Assembly (NCBI GenBank): GCA_947073545.1
Contig: CAMTMP010000022.1
Coordinates: 1-64,000 of the forward strand
Reading direction: 5' to 3'
Length of the DNA stretch: 64,000 nucleotides
Origin: an uncultured bacterium
GTDB lineage: Bacteria > Bacillota > Clostridia > Lachnospirales > Lachnospiraceae
Below the pieces are notes generated by a model. That model searched no databases, was not told the DNA's origin, and saw only the letters and a list, made by a program, of their open reading frames with translations. Both the position numbers and the translations under genes were made by a program. Numbering within the stretch: position 1 is the stretch's first letter; each line of letters begins with the position of its first letter. Positions 25,769 through 34,976 of this stretch are shown piece by piece.

Positions 25769-26395
25769 TTACTCTGTGACCGTCACCCGGCCGTTTTCCA
25801 CCTTCACCTGACCCGCAGCAATCAGGTTGATACACCAGGGAAGAATCACCCACTCTGCCTCCTGCATCACTCTCTTCTGCAGCGTCTCGGGCGTGTCGTC
25901 CTCATGCACTTCCACCGCTTTCTGCATGATAATCGGGCCGGTGTCCATCCCGTCATCCACAAAATGCACTGTGGCACCGGTGATCTTCACGCCCCGCGCA
26001 AGCACCGCCTCATGCACCCGAAGCCCGTAATAGCCTGTGCCGCAAAAAGCCGGAATAAGGGAAGGGTGTACGTTAATAATCCTATGCTCATACTTTTTGA
26101 TCAGCCCTTCCGGTACCTTTACCATAAAGCCCGCCAGTACGATCAGATCCGGCGCTGCCTCATCCACCGAGCGGATCAGCGCCGCCTCAAACTGTTCCCT
26201 GTCGCCGTAATCCTTCGGCGACACGCACACGCTCTCAATCCCTGCCTCCTTTGCTCTCTCAAGGGCACGGACACCTGGATTGTTGCACACCACCCGGACA
26301 ATCTCCGTGTGAAAGATGGCTCCCCGCGCGATGCCGTCAATAATTGCCTGCAAGTTTGTGCCGCCTCCGGACACGCATACCACTACTCTAAGCAT
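25769..26395 (-). CDS. purN: Phosphoribosylglycinamide formyltransferase
   Basis: Transfers a formyl group from 10-formyl-THF to GAR. 208 residues from ATG 26395, preceded by GGAGGAG. SGGGTNLQAI near the N-terminus, the catalytic NVHPSLIPAF and GATVHFVDDGMDTGPII are all PurN motifs. The family consensus has H-P-S-L-L-P; here the second L is I. Same strand and order as purM and purD. Confidence 0.95.
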   Translation of the reverse strand: MLRVVVCVSGGGTNLQAIIDGIARGAIFHTEIVRVVCNNPGVRALERAKEAGIESVCVSPKDYGDREQFEAALIRSVDEAAPDLIVLAGFMVKVPEGLIKKYEHRIINVHPSLIPAFCGTGYYGLRVHEAVLARGVKITGATVHFVDDGMDTGPIIMQKAVEVHEDDTPETLQKRVMQEAEWVILPWCINLIAAGQVKVENGRVTVTE

Positions 26396-26530
26396 TGTGC
26401 TCCTCCAATTGCAACTCCCCATCCCCTTTTAACGACAGTTCATCCCCTTCTATTTAACAATCCGGCCTTTTCCGATGACAAATCAGCCTGCTTCTACGCG
26501 CAAAGCACACTTTCCGTCCGGACAAACCGT

Positions 26531-27556
26531 TTATAAAACCACTACCTCATGGTCTCCCGACACGACTTCCCCTACCGTCCATGCTTTCTCACCTGCCGCC
26601 TGCAGGGCCGAGACGGTCTGATCCGCATCCGCAGGATCCACGGCCAGCACCATACCGAGTCCCATGTTGTAGGTATTGTACATCATTTTCTCTTCCAGAT
26701 TTCCGGTTCTTTGCATCAGCAAAAAGATGGGCGGAACCTCAAAGCTGCCCTTCTCCACCTTCGCGCCGACGCCGTCAGGCAGCATTCTCGGAATATTTTC
26801 ATAAAAACCGCCGCCGGTGATATGGCTGCATCCCTTGACGGTAATACCCGCCTTCTTCACCTCACGAAGCGCATTCACATAAATTCTGGTGGGAGTCAAC
26901 AAGGTTTCCCCCAGCGTCGCGCCAAGCTCTTCATAATATGCGGAAAGCGTCTCCCTTTTCACATCGAACACCTTCCTTACCAGAGAAAAGCCGTTGCTGT
27001 GCACACCTGAGGATGCAATGCCTACGAGCACATCACCGGGCTTCACATCCGCCCCGGTAATCAACTCTTTCTCCTCCGCAACGCCCACCGCGAAACCGGC
27101 CAAATCGTACTCGTCCTCCGGCATCAGTCCCGGATGCTCCGCCGTCTCGCCGCCGACTAACGCCGCGCCGGCCTGTTTACATCCCTCGGCCACGCCCTTC
27201 ACGATAGCCGCAATCTTCTCCGGATAATTTTTGCCGCAGGCTATGTAATCTAAGAAAAACAGCGGCTCCGCGCCTGCACACACTACATCGTTAACGCACA
27301 TCGCCACGCAGTCGATCCCGACGGTGTCGTGCTTATCCATCAGATAGGCAAGCTGTATCTTCGTTCCCACGCCGTCCGTACCCGACAAAAGTACCGGTTT
27401 CTCCATATCTTTAATCTTCTCGAGGGAAAAAGCGCCGGAAAATCCGCCGATTCCGCCTAACACCTCCGGCCTCATCGTCCCCTTCACATATTGTTTCATC
27501 AGCTCCACCGAACGGTATCCCGCCTCGATATCCACGCCCGCTGTCTTGTAGTCCAT
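26531..27556 (-). CDS. purM: Phosphoribosylformylglycinamidine cyclo-ligase
   Basis: AIR synthetase. About 341 residues from ATG 27556, with GGAGG directly upstream, giving MDYKTAGVDIEAGYRSVE; the frame is open 36 bases further. GIGGFSGAF, LLSGTDGVGTKI, MCVNDVVCAGAEPLFFLDY and GGETAEHPGLM are hallmark PurM blocks. Part of the purEMND cluster; purC, purF, purL and purH are not in this window. Confidence 0.96.
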   Translation of the reverse strand: MDYKTAGVDIEAGYRSVELMKQYVKGTMRPEVLGGIGGFSGAFSLEKIKDMEKPVLLSGTDGVGTKIQLAYLMDKHDTVGIDCVAMCVNDVVCAGAEPLFFLDYIACGKNYPEKIAAIVKGVAEGCKQAGAALVGGETAEHPGLMPEDEYDLAGFAVGVAEEKELITGADVKPGDVLVGIASSGVHSNGFSLVRKVFDVKRETLSAYYEELGATLGETLLTPTRIYVNALREVKKAGITVKGCSHITGGGFYENIPRMLPDGVGAKVEKGSFEVPPIFLLMQRTGNLEEKMMYNTYNMGLGMVLAVDPADADQTVSALQAAGEKAWTVGEVVSGDHEVVVL

Positions 27557-27609
27557 TTTTTCCTCCATAGTCTTGTCAGATTTATTTTTCAATCTGCTCT
27601 CCGCTTTCT

Positions 27610-28119
27610 TTATGCCTTCAGATATGTCTTATATCCCACCTCTTTCAGCTTCGCGTCCTTCTCCTGTACACTCTTTTTCAAACTCTCCGAATAATTCTTT
27701 AACCGCTCTAAAAGCGCCCCGTCCGATACCGCCAGAATCTTTGCTGCCAGAATACCCGCGTTCTGCCCGCCGTTAATGGCCACCGTAGCTACCGGAATGC
27801 CGGACGGCATCTGTACGATGGAATAGAGGGAGTCCACCCCGCCCAGATCGGAAGTCTTCATGGGCACGCCGATCACCGGCATGGGGAAAATCGCCGCGCA
27901 CATGCCCGGCAGATGGGCCGCCTTCCCGGCTCCCGCGATAATCACCTTAAACCCCTTCGCCTCCGCACCCTTCGCATACTCAAAAAATACGTCCGGCTCC
28001 CTGTGGGCGGAAATAATCGTCATTTCGTATGAAATACCAAGCTCTTCCAAAAGTTCCGCCGCTTTCGCCATAACGGGCATATCTGAATCGCTGCCCATTA
28101 CGATGCCTACCTGTGCCAT
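27610..28119 (-). CDS. purE: 5-(carboxyamino)imidazole ribonucleotide mutase
   Basis: Class I PurE, moving the carboxyl of N5-CAIR to C4. 169 residues: GIVMGSDSDMPVM, ISAHREPDVFFEYA and GAGKAAHLPGM form the active site; GVPMKTSDLGGVDSL and QMPSGIPVATVAI follow. First gene of the pur cluster, 57 bases after its promoter. Confidence 0.96.
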   Translation of the reverse strand: MAQVGIVMGSDSDMPVMAKAAELLEELGISYEMTIISAHREPDVFFEYAKGAEAKGFKVIIAGAGKAAHLPGMCAAIFPMPVIGVPMKTSDLGGVDSLYSIVQMPSGIPVATVAINGGQNAGILAAKILAVSDGALLERLKNYSESLKKSVQEKDAKLKEVGYKTYLKA

Positions 28120-28176
28120 CCGCCTTTACCTCCTCAACCACTATATCTTGTATTAAAACAAAATTTCTTATTCTAC

Positions 28177-28205
28177 AGTGTACTAGATTTCCCCCAATAA
28201 CGCAA
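28177..28205 (-). promoter_or_regulatory. Promoter of purEMND
   Basis: Minus strand: -35 TTGCGT (28200-28205), 17-bp spacer, -10 TACACT (28177-28182). The leader to purE is under 60 nt, too short for a purine riboswitch. Confidence 0.6.
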
Positions 28206-28231
28206 CCCGTATTTATCGTTCCGAAAGTGCT

Positions 28232-30298
28232 TTATCCCTTTAGCGCACGGTTCAGCTCCTCACAGCCCTGCAGCACAAATTGACCGTCTTGGATAATCAC
28301 ATGCTTCTCACCCGACACAGTCAACACAGAAAGCTCCCCAAGCTCGTCGTAGGGGATCGTAATGTCCGTGTGGCACTGGAAATATGCCTTGCTGACATCT
28401 GTATCACGCAAAGCCGACACCTCGTTTTCCTTTGCGACAATCTCCTTGCCGTCCGGATTATAGCTTTTCACTTCCTCTTCATGGGAATAGCAAGTGTCCC
28501 CAAGCGCAAAGTGCGGTCCTGTTTTTTCCGCAATCAGAATCGGCAGTTTATCCTCAATCCCGTATTTTCTCGCGACAGAAAACGCCGTCGTGTTCGTGCC
28601 GATGGCAAACTCTCCAAGCGGCAGTTTATCGTGGTGATGAAACACATTGTCCCTGATATACTTGCGGTTGTCCTCCTCCCCGGCGAAGTTGCCGCAGCCA
28701 TAGTCCGTCACAAAACCGTCCTCAAAGCAGAGTCTCAGATCCCGGTATTCCAGCTCATGTAAAAACACACGCGGCACATGCAAAATCCCCTCCGTACCCG
28801 TCAGGCGCGGTGAAGTAAACACCTCCCCCACAGGGATATTGACATCCGCCACACAGTTCTCAAAATTTGTCTGAGATTCCGGATCATCCAGCCTGTGGAG
28901 CTGTACCCTGATGTCCGTCTCATTCCCGTTCATACCTTTGACCAGTACGGTCGATCCCTTGTCCAGCACATCTATGATCTTCTGCTGGATGTCCCGGTAG
29001 AGCATATAATCCAGCGTATTGATGCGCACCACATCGTCGAAAATTTCCTCGTACCGCTCCCCGATCTGCGGCACAGGAAATGCGATGATCGTAAAGCTGC
29101 GCTCCCCGCCCTTGATATATTCGTTCTGGATATCGGCTATTTTTCCCGCGTTGGAAACCGAGAGTTTCTGCTGCTTTTCACTGAAACGGCAGGCAGTCTC
29201 CTTGTTCTCCGGCACGAAAGGCTCCTCCCCGAAGCTCTCCACCACTGCAGGACCACCGAAAAGAGCCGCAAGCTCCTTATGCCGCTCAAACACATTCCGC
29301 ACCGCCTCGGTCTTTCTCTCCGCCAGCGCCCCGTCCAGAAACAGAGCCATATCCTCCTTGTGGTCATAGTCGTACTGCTTATTGGGATTGGCGCCACAGT
29401 AGCCGTTCTTGTTTACACCCCTGCCCTGAAAAATATTGACCCCTGCCCGGCAGAAAGTAGACTGTAGACCAATTTGGTCAAAATTTTTGACCGCCTGCCT
29501 GATTACCCGTTCAAACCCCAAGAAATAGCGGATCGTCACCGTTTCCTTGATGGAGATATCCTTGTTGGTCACCTCAAAGCCGATCCGGTAGCCTTCCGTG
29601 TAAGTATCCGCCATCAGCTTGATCTTTTCCGGGTCCATCTCATTTAGGTGCGCCGCCGTTTTCAGCTCGTTCTCCGTGACATATTCCCCGAAATAATAGA
29701 GGTAGCGCAGATCAGACAGATCGCTCTCCATAATGATGCGGCGGGCAAAGTCCCGCTCCGCGTCCAGAAGCGCCATGCTCTTTTCCTCAAACTCTACTTC
29801 GTAATAATCGCTCACATACCAGTAAAGAATCTGCCGCAGCTCCTCCTCATCCGGTTCCCTTTGCTCCTCCCGGGCGCAGACAAAAAGCTGGTAAACCTCC
29901 AGCAGAAGCTCTACCCGCATCGTCATGGAAAACAGGCTGCTCTCATAGGCCGCCGGAATCATCGCCCTAAGCTCCGTATACAAAAAGGACAGGCATTTTC
30001 CAATTGACTCTCCCAGTCGATTCGTTGCGTAATCCGGATTGGCGTAGCTTTCCCCGTAATGATCCGGCAGAATATCCGCATAGAGCGAGCGGTTGTGGGC
30101 TTTCAGCTCCTCCAGCCCCATCTGCCTGAGCGCCCCGCTCTTCACCATCTCATATGTCCGGTCCATCAGCAGCACAAACGCCGCCATCTGCCTAAAATAG
30201 TCCCGGCATACTTCTCCGCAGATTGACTCATCCGGTATTTCTCTGATCCGCGCAAGGGCAAGCCCATAGCGCTCCGCAATTAATTCTTCCTGTCTCAT
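28232..30298 (-). CDS. M29-family (AmpS/PepS-like) aminopeptidase
   Basis: 688 residues from ATG 30298, set by GGGAGGAAACG just before it (frame open to 30328). The C-terminal 330 residues carry the M29 metallo-aminopeptidase signature VADVNIPVGEVFTSP, followed by LTGTEGILHVPRVFL, the GNFAGEEDNRKY region and HFALGDTCY; acidic and histidine residues there are the two-metal ligands. The N-terminal 350 residues are helical and about 300 longer than standard M29 enzymes, a type seen in Clostridia. Cytoplasmic peptide trimming is the likely role. Lies between pur and pyr genes, no functional link evident. Confidence 0.8.
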   Translation of the reverse strand: MRQEELIAERYGLALARIREIPDESICGEVCRDYFRQMAAFVLLMDRTYEMVKSGALRQMGLEELKAHNRSLYADILPDHYGESYANPDYATNRLGESIGKCLSFLYTELRAMIPAAYESSLFSMTMRVELLLEVYQLFVCAREEQREPDEEELRQILYWYVSDYYEVEFEEKSMALLDAERDFARRIIMESDLSDLRYLYYFGEYVTENELKTAAHLNEMDPEKIKLMADTYTEGYRIGFEVTNKDISIKETVTIRYFLGFERVIRQAVKNFDQIGLQSTFCRAGVNIFQGRGVNKNGYCGANPNKQYDYDHKEDMALFLDGALAERKTEAVRNVFERHKELAALFGGPAVVESFGEEPFVPENKETACRFSEKQQKLSVSNAGKIADIQNEYIKGGERSFTIIAFPVPQIGERYEEIFDDVVRINTLDYMLYRDIQQKIIDVLDKGSTVLVKGMNGNETDIRVQLHRLDDPESQTNFENCVADVNIPVGEVFTSPRLTGTEGILHVPRVFLHELEYRDLRLCFEDGFVTDYGCGNFAGEEDNRKYIRDNVFHHHDKLPLGEFAIGTNTTAFSVARKYGIEDKLPILIAEKTGPHFALGDTCYSHEEEVKSYNPDGKEIVAKENEVSALRDTDVSKAYFQCHTDITIPYDELGELSVLTVSGEKHVIIQDGQFVLQGCEELNRALKG

Positions 30299-30381
30299 CG
30301 TTTCCTCCCTGTCGAAACATTTTTTCAAAGGCTGTGCCGGAAATCCCGCATCCGTGTGTTTTCTATCCGGTCTGCTCCTTT

Positions 30382-30696
30382 TCAGGCATATGCCCCCGCA
30401 TATAAAATCACACTGAGCACCGCCAGCACCAACACATTTAATACAATACCCAAATAGCTGAAAAAATAAAACTTATCCCGCTCCGATTTGGAAATAACAC
30501 CTAGCACAATACCCACAAAAGCGAAAATCATGGTCAAAAAAGCCACCGCCCCGTACTGCAGCGGCACTTCCCCCGCCCTCGTATAGCTGTCTACAATTAT
30601 GTAAACCAAAGAACCCAAGGAGAGTACACCTAAAATCGTTGCCATAATCCCCTTGAGCGTGTGCTCCTTATTGGTAAACATGAAATCTTTTTTCAC
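30382..30696 (-). CDS. Small three-helix membrane protein (DUF6142-like)
   Basis: 104 residues with three hydrophobic helices (IMATILGVLSLGSLVYIIV, AVAFLTMIFAFVGIVLGVI, LGIVLNVLVLAVLSVILYAG) and a positively charged start MKKDFMFTNKEHTLKG. It resembles a family of small membrane proteins in Lachnospiraceae (DUF6142, recalled, not checked). Function unknown. It follows repeat copy A and precedes the M29 aminopeptidase gene. Confidence 0.65.
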   Translation of the reverse strand: MKKDFMFTNKEHTLKGIMATILGVLSLGSLVYIIVDSYTRAGEVPLQYGAVAFLTMIFAFVGIVLGVISKSERDKFYFFSYLGIVLNVLVLAVLSVILYAGAYA

Positions 30697-30773
30697 TCTG
30701 TGCCCATCCTTCCACTTGCAGACTCCGCGCGTCCCATCTGCACCGCTTTCCTACTCTGCCTGCCATTTCGCAA

Positions 30774-30849
30774 ATAAGCAGACTTGTAATGCACTACATC
30801 CCTCGTTCGCGTAAAAGAGGGCATCCTCGCTCTTGCCGAAAACGCCCTC
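30774..30849. repeat. 76-bp repeat, copy A
   Basis: Aligns without gaps to copy B at 44926-45001. Best-conserved parts are the first 39 bases (31 identical, including ATAAGCAGACT and CTCGTTCGCGT) and the last nine (AACGCCCTC). The middle differs. On the minus strand a GAGGGC/GCCCTC stem followed by TTTT may terminate the upstream 50-residue gene. Confidence 0.6.
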
Positions 30850-30858
30850 CCGTTACTT

Positions 30859-31011
30859 TTAAAACAAAATCTTATTTCTTCCCGCCAGAAGTTTCGCGCC
30901 GCTGATCACAAGGAGCACACCCCCGGCTATGCCTACCACCATAATCACCACGCCGAACGCGAGGTTCAAGGCTCCCGCTCCTCCCATTATCTTATAGGTT
31001 CTCTCTTCCAT
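30859..31011 (-). CDS. 50-residue membrane protein
   Basis: Short gene found by reading the minus strand: MEERTYKIMGGAGALNLAFG, then a glycine-rich hydrophobic helix (VVIMVVGIAGGVLLVISG) and a basic end AKLLAGRNKILF. One or two membrane passes, positive C-terminus. AGGAG lies 13 bases upstream of the ATG, a little far. It lies between pyrE and the DUF6142-like gene, same strand. The clear hydrophobic/basic pattern and clean stop favour a real gene. Confidence 0.6.
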   Translation of the reverse strand: MEERTYKIMGGAGALNLAFGVVIMVVGIAGGVLLVISGAKLLAGRNKILF

Positions 31012-31119
31012 AAATTTTTCACCGCTCCTTTCACAGATTGCCGCTTGACAGCCGCAATCCGGAGAATGCGTACATCCTCCTTCACTGGTTTACATTACCG
31101 CTTTTCTACACCTTCCGTG

Positions 31120-31797
31120 TCACTTCGCCCCGTAAGTTTCATAGTAAGCGCCAATCCGCCCCTTGATTTCGTCATCAATATAAATCTCACCGTCTATCGG
31201 CTTATTGTAAAGGCACTCCACCACTTCCTCCATGGTGACGATTGCGCCTGTATCGAATCCGTACTTCTCTTTGATCTCGTCCAGCGCGCACATATCGCTC
31301 GAAAGCCCCTTCTCCATCCGGTTTAAGGACACCATCAGCCCCCGCACCGTAACGTCCGCCTGCGCCTTGATGATCGGAAAGGTCTCCTCAATGGACTTTC
31401 CGGAAGTCGTCACATCCTCTATGATAACGACTCTGTCGCCGTCCTTTAATTTAGAGCCAAGCAGAATCCCGGTGTCGCCGTGATCCTTCACCTCTTTCCT
31501 GTTGGAGCAGTAGCGGATCTCCTTTCCGTAAAGCTCACTGATCGCCATAGTCGTGGCCACCGTAAGGGGAATCCCCTTGTAGGCGGGACCGAACAACACG
31601 TCGAAGTCCAATCCGTATCTGTCATGGATCGCCTTCGCGTAATATTCACCCAGCTTTCTTAACTGCGCGCCGGTCACATAGGCGCCCGCATTCATAAAAA
31701 ACGGGGATTTTCTGCCGCTCTTTAAAGTAAAATCTCCGAACTGCAATACCCGGCTTTCTATCATGAAGCCGATAAACTCCTGCTTGTACTGTTCCAT
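31120..31797 (-). CDS. pyrE: Orotate phosphoribosyltransferase
   Basis: Adds ribose phosphate from PRPP to orotate, giving OMP, in pyrimidine synthesis. 225 residues from ATG 31797 (GGAGG upstream; a GTG 12 bases earlier overlaps that site). The PRPP-binding motif is VVIIEDVTTSGKS; FTLKSGRKSPFFMNAG and LFGPAYKGIPL are OPRTase blocks. A good promoter lies 58 bases upstream, so it is transcribed alone here, away from other pyr genes. Confidence 0.95.
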   Translation of the reverse strand: MEQYKQEFIGFMIESRVLQFGDFTLKSGRKSPFFMNAGAYVTGAQLRKLGEYYAKAIHDRYGLDFDVLFGPAYKGIPLTVATTMAISELYGKEIRYCSNRKEVKDHGDTGILLGSKLKDGDRVVIIEDVTTSGKSIEETFPIIKAQADVTVRGLMVSLNRMEKGLSSDMCALDEIKEKYGFDTGAIVTMEEVVECLYNKPIDGEIYIDDEIKGRIGAYYETYGAK

Positions 31798-31854
31798 CGC
31801 TACCTCCACGTCAGACTTACTTTTCCGTCTTTTATCCTCATCTTCACATCATCC

Positions 31855-31883
31855 ACTGTACCATATCTTTCCACGGTTTTCAA
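31855..31883 (-). promoter_or_regulatory. Promoter of pyrE
   Basis: Minus strand: -35 TTGAAA (31878-31883), 17-bp spacer, -10 TACAGT (31855-31860). The 374-bp gap 31798-32171 otherwise holds only the hairpin at 32065-32108; no gene is visible. Confidence 0.55.
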
Positions 31884-32064
31884 TGCGCAATTCTCTTTGA
31901 ACTGCCGCATATTTCGCGACAAACGGCTGTTTCGGATGTTGACCCGGATTATGTATAGCATCAACGAGTGGAAAAATTTTTATTGAATTTAACAAAACAT
32001 TTGCTCCTTGACGCATAAAAATATGATTAGATCGTGGTTTCGGCTACGCAAGGGAAGATGTTAA

Positions 32065-32108
32065 GAAAGAGCGTTGTCAGGCGACTGATAACGCTCTTTC
32101 TCTTTTTC
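32065..32108. terminator. Strong terminator hairpin in pyrE-upstream gap
   Basis: 16-bp stem GAAAGAGCGTTGTCAG with one G-T pair, GCGA loop, then TCTTTTTC on the plus strand; the minus strand continues CTTTCTTAAC. The better T-run is on the plus strand, where no gene ends; on the minus strand it would end the frameshifted gene at 32172. Confidence 0.75.
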
Positions 32109-32171
32109 AAACATTGGAAAATTCTTGATAAAGTGAACCGTCGGAAGAGAACGGTTACTTTATGACACTCC

Positions 32172-33285
32172 CTACTTCCACCACCACAAGAACCCTTTTC
32201 CCTTGATCCGAAACTTAACCGTCTTCACGCCGCCGCAGTCATTCTTTCCTTTTATGGTAACTGTCGCGGTTCCCTTATTGATATTATTCGCATATCCCGT
32301 AATCTCATAATTATCTTCACTTAAAACCTGCCTGTTCAGTTTTACTTGTATCTCTCCGTCCGGCCGGATCTCCCTGCCGGTATAGGTCTGCGCCGGAATC
32401 TTCACTGTCGCCTTCCCGATATCCGCCGCCGTGATCCGGTAACAGCACGACGCTTCCCCTGTATAATGATCTCCTTTGGCAGCCGCCGTCACCCGCAGCA
32501 ATGTCCCCGCAGGTAAGATATCATTCCCGGACACTTCCTCTCCCGCTCTCTTTATCGTCCCGTCCGCATCCCGGATTTCTATCTTTGTCTGATAGATATT
32601 CCCCCGGTTCTGCCATACCTTGTCCGCCGCCCACATGGCCAGCCCGTCCATGCCTTTCGCTGTGATTTGATAGGGCAGCTCGCAGCTTCCCGTAAAGCAG
32701 TCCTTTCCTTTCACCCTGACCGTGGGCTGTTTCCCTACGCTGTTCCCGTCGTACAGATGCTTGTTGTTCTTATAGCTCAGGGTATAGTCCGTCCCCTTTT
32801 TCAGCACTTTCCCCTGAAAGGACACCACAGGCTCCGGCTTGCAGCCTCCCTTTGCATAGGCATAGGCCTCCGCCAGCTCCACACGGATTTTTCCGTCTGT
32901 CTCCTCTGTGCTCCCCGCGTTTTCCCCGATCTTGTAAGGACTGATCCGATACGTCTTTTTCAGGGTTCCCGTATAACCGTTAATCCCCTCAAAGTTGACC
33001 GTCGCCGTGCCCGGCCTGATATTGTTCTTATACGATACGGTAAAGTCTGTCCCTTCCGACCTCTATCTCCGACAAATCCGTCCCTCTGTTTCCCTCTGAC
33101 AAACCGCCCTGCCCGCTGTCCTCTTTCCCCATCTCTTCCGCAAGCCCCGTTTCCACCGCAGGCTGCACTTCCGCCGCATAAGAATGAAAAACAACAAACG
33201 CATCGTTAGATACAAGCAGTACTGCACACAAAATTCCCGTTAACACTCTTTTTTGTCTTACTCTCAGCATCTTCCTTTTCTCCAT
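32172..33285 (-). pseudogene. Frameshifted secreted protein with repeated beta domains
   Basis: Two frames join to one protein. The first (33285 to 33028) gives a signal peptide (VLTGILCAVLLVSNDAFVVF, then HSYAAEV) and a polar stretch ending SEIEVGRD. The second, open from about 33050 down to 32172, continues as EGTDFTVSYKNNIRPGTATV and then repeats the same theme (KGTDYTLSYKNN), with further immunoglobulin-like beta repeats and a C-terminal KGFLWWWK. The switch lies near 33045-33062, where the second frame has a TAG directly upstream. One or two missing or extra bases would restore a reading frame of about 370 residues. It could be a real pseudogene, a sequencing error or programmed slippage; no long homopolymer is present at the site. 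Confidence 0.7.
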
Positions 33286-33383
33286 CCCGCTCCCATTCCC
33301 CTCTCTTCAACATCGCATTTTATAAATTCCGCATTTTCACTTGTAAACATATAAAATCTCAAACCCAACAACTATTACCTGCT

Positions 33384-34778
33384 CTATTGAGCACATTCAC
33401 TCTCATAATACCGCACAGCTTCCTCCGCACTGGAATAATCCTTCTCCTCATCTTCCACTCTGTTAAGCACCACTGAATCAGGAAAAGAACCTTCTTCCGT
33501 TCCCTCTACATAAGTACAATTCATCTCATACATATTACTGCCCACCGTCAGTTGTATCTTCGCGTTGCTTTCAGCATGAATCCACCGCGCTTCTGAATTG
33601 TCATATAAATACTCATCCTTTAAGCTGAGCATAACGCTTCCGTCAGACTGGATTTCAAAAGTGCCAAAACAGACACCCGATCTGGTATGCATTTCCACCA
33701 CACCATCCTCGTAAAAAGTCAAAGTTGTCCAATCCGCAAATGACTCTGGACGCAAGGTTTCCCAGTAACCAATTAATTCTTCTCCCCATGCAGAATCAGA
33801 ATATAGCTTATCTTCTTTCTCTCGAGAAATATTGTCAGCCCATTCAATCCCAAGGTACCCACTCAGTGTTTTAAACGTTGCAGCAAGTTCACTAACGCTT
33901 GTCACTAAAGTACTTCCTCCATTTTGAAATCCATAATCTCCTGCTAAATCAGTCCACTTTTCCCTGTCTTCCAGCCATTCTTCTTTTGTCACGTCTATGT
34001 CATCAATACTATATGTTTCCATCTCACCATCTTCGGAATATACTATTTCACATACATTTCTTTTCAAAACATCAATAGATTCACCATCAAACCCGCGCCA
34101 CTCGTCAATGTAATTGCTCTCATATGTTTCTTCATCAAATTCTTCTATATATCTGTATAGATAATATTTCCCGTCCAATAAACTCAAATGTATACCAAGC
34201 GCACCCTCGCCTTCTTTCGTAGGCTCTGCAGAATACACCTTTCGGATAACCGAATCCTGATTAGCCCAGATTTCAATCAGATAATTCTGAAAAAAACTGC
34301 TTTCAGAATCCTGTCCGGTATGATACGCCAGAATCATTTCCTCTATGCCATCCGCATCGAAATCTATCAGTTTAGCAAAACACAGCCCTTTTAAATAACA
34401 ATTTTCTTCCAGAAACGGATCATCCGTATCCTTTGTGGCTTCTTCACATACACCATACTGATCTTGAATTTCCACTAGTTTATCATAATATTGCTGATAC
34501 ATAATTTTAACAGGATCGCTTTCTTCTTCCTCTAAAACGATATTGTCCTGCGTACGATCTGCTTTTGTTCCCTTGTCAGTCTGATTATTGGATTCCTCTA
34601 CATCGCTTAAATCCTCAATCTTTCCTATAGGCTCTTCCCTATCTGCCATTTCTGCCGTTTTTCCTGAATGATTAACAATTGTATTACATATATAAATTCC
34701 GGCTGCCGCAGTAACAAACCCTACTGCCATTACAAGCACGAATCTTTTCTTATTCTTTAACCACTTTGTTTTCTCCAT
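33384..34778 (-). CDS. Membrane-anchored extracellular protein, unknown
   Basis: 464 residues from ATG 34778 (GAGGTG upstream; frame open to 34865 without a ribosome binding site). A lysine-rich start and one membrane helix (FVLVMAVGFVTAAAGIYICNTIV) anchor a large acidic outside part. Near residue 145, LIDFDADGIEEMILAY has the D-x-D-x-D-G-like pattern of calcium-binding or VCBS-type loops. The C-terminal third (TLTFYEDGVVEMHTRSGVCF) is beta-rich. No enzyme motif recognised. Visibly more AT-rich than the surrounding genes, suggesting accessory DNA. Confidence 0.7.
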   Translation of the reverse strand: MEKTKWLKNKKRFVLVMAVGFVTAAAGIYICNTIVNHSGKTAEMADREEPIGKIEDLSDVEESNNQTDKGTKADRTQDNIVLEEEESDPVKIMYQQYYDKLVEIQDQYGVCEEATKDTDDPFLEENCYLKGLCFAKLIDFDADGIEEMILAYHTGQDSESSFFQNYLIEIWANQDSVIRKVYSAEPTKEGEGALGIHLSLLDGKYYLYRYIEEFDEETYESNYIDEWRGFDGESIDVLKRNVCEIVYSEDGEMETYSIDDIDVTKEEWLEDREKWTDLAGDYGFQNGGSTLVTSVSELAATFKTLSGYLGIEWADNISREKEDKLYSDSAWGEELIGYWETLRPESFADWTTLTFYEDGVVEMHTRSGVCFGTFEIQSDGSVMLSLKDEYLYDNSEARWIHAESNAKIQLTVGSNMYEMNCTYVEGTEEGSFPDSVVLNRVEDEEKDYSSAEEAVRYYESECAQ

Positions 34779-34976
34779 TTCCCACACCTCATTTTTATTT
34801 TTGCTATTCTGCTTCACCCTGTCTACATTGCAAAACACATGACTAATATAATCCTTATTACTCATTTTCTATATAATACGAATCATATCACAAATCAATA
34901 ATTATAACAATAAACTTATTACTTTTAAGCACAGCTATCAAACTTGTCTATACTAAATAACAAGGGAGGACTTTAC

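Noticed and set aside
28120..28231. Purine riboswitch before purE
   Set aside because: The leader from the promoter to the start is under 60 nt and lacks the conserved junction sequences.
30597..30606. GTTTACATAA copy as a regulatory site
   Set aside because: It lies inside the coding sequence of the small membrane protein, as does the copy at 60473; counted for frequency only.
32172..33285. Two separate genes at 32172-32882 and 33028-33285
   Set aside because: The downstream frame continues in register up to about 33050 with the same repeat theme, and the upstream piece is only a signal peptide and linker, so one frameshifted gene is the better reading.
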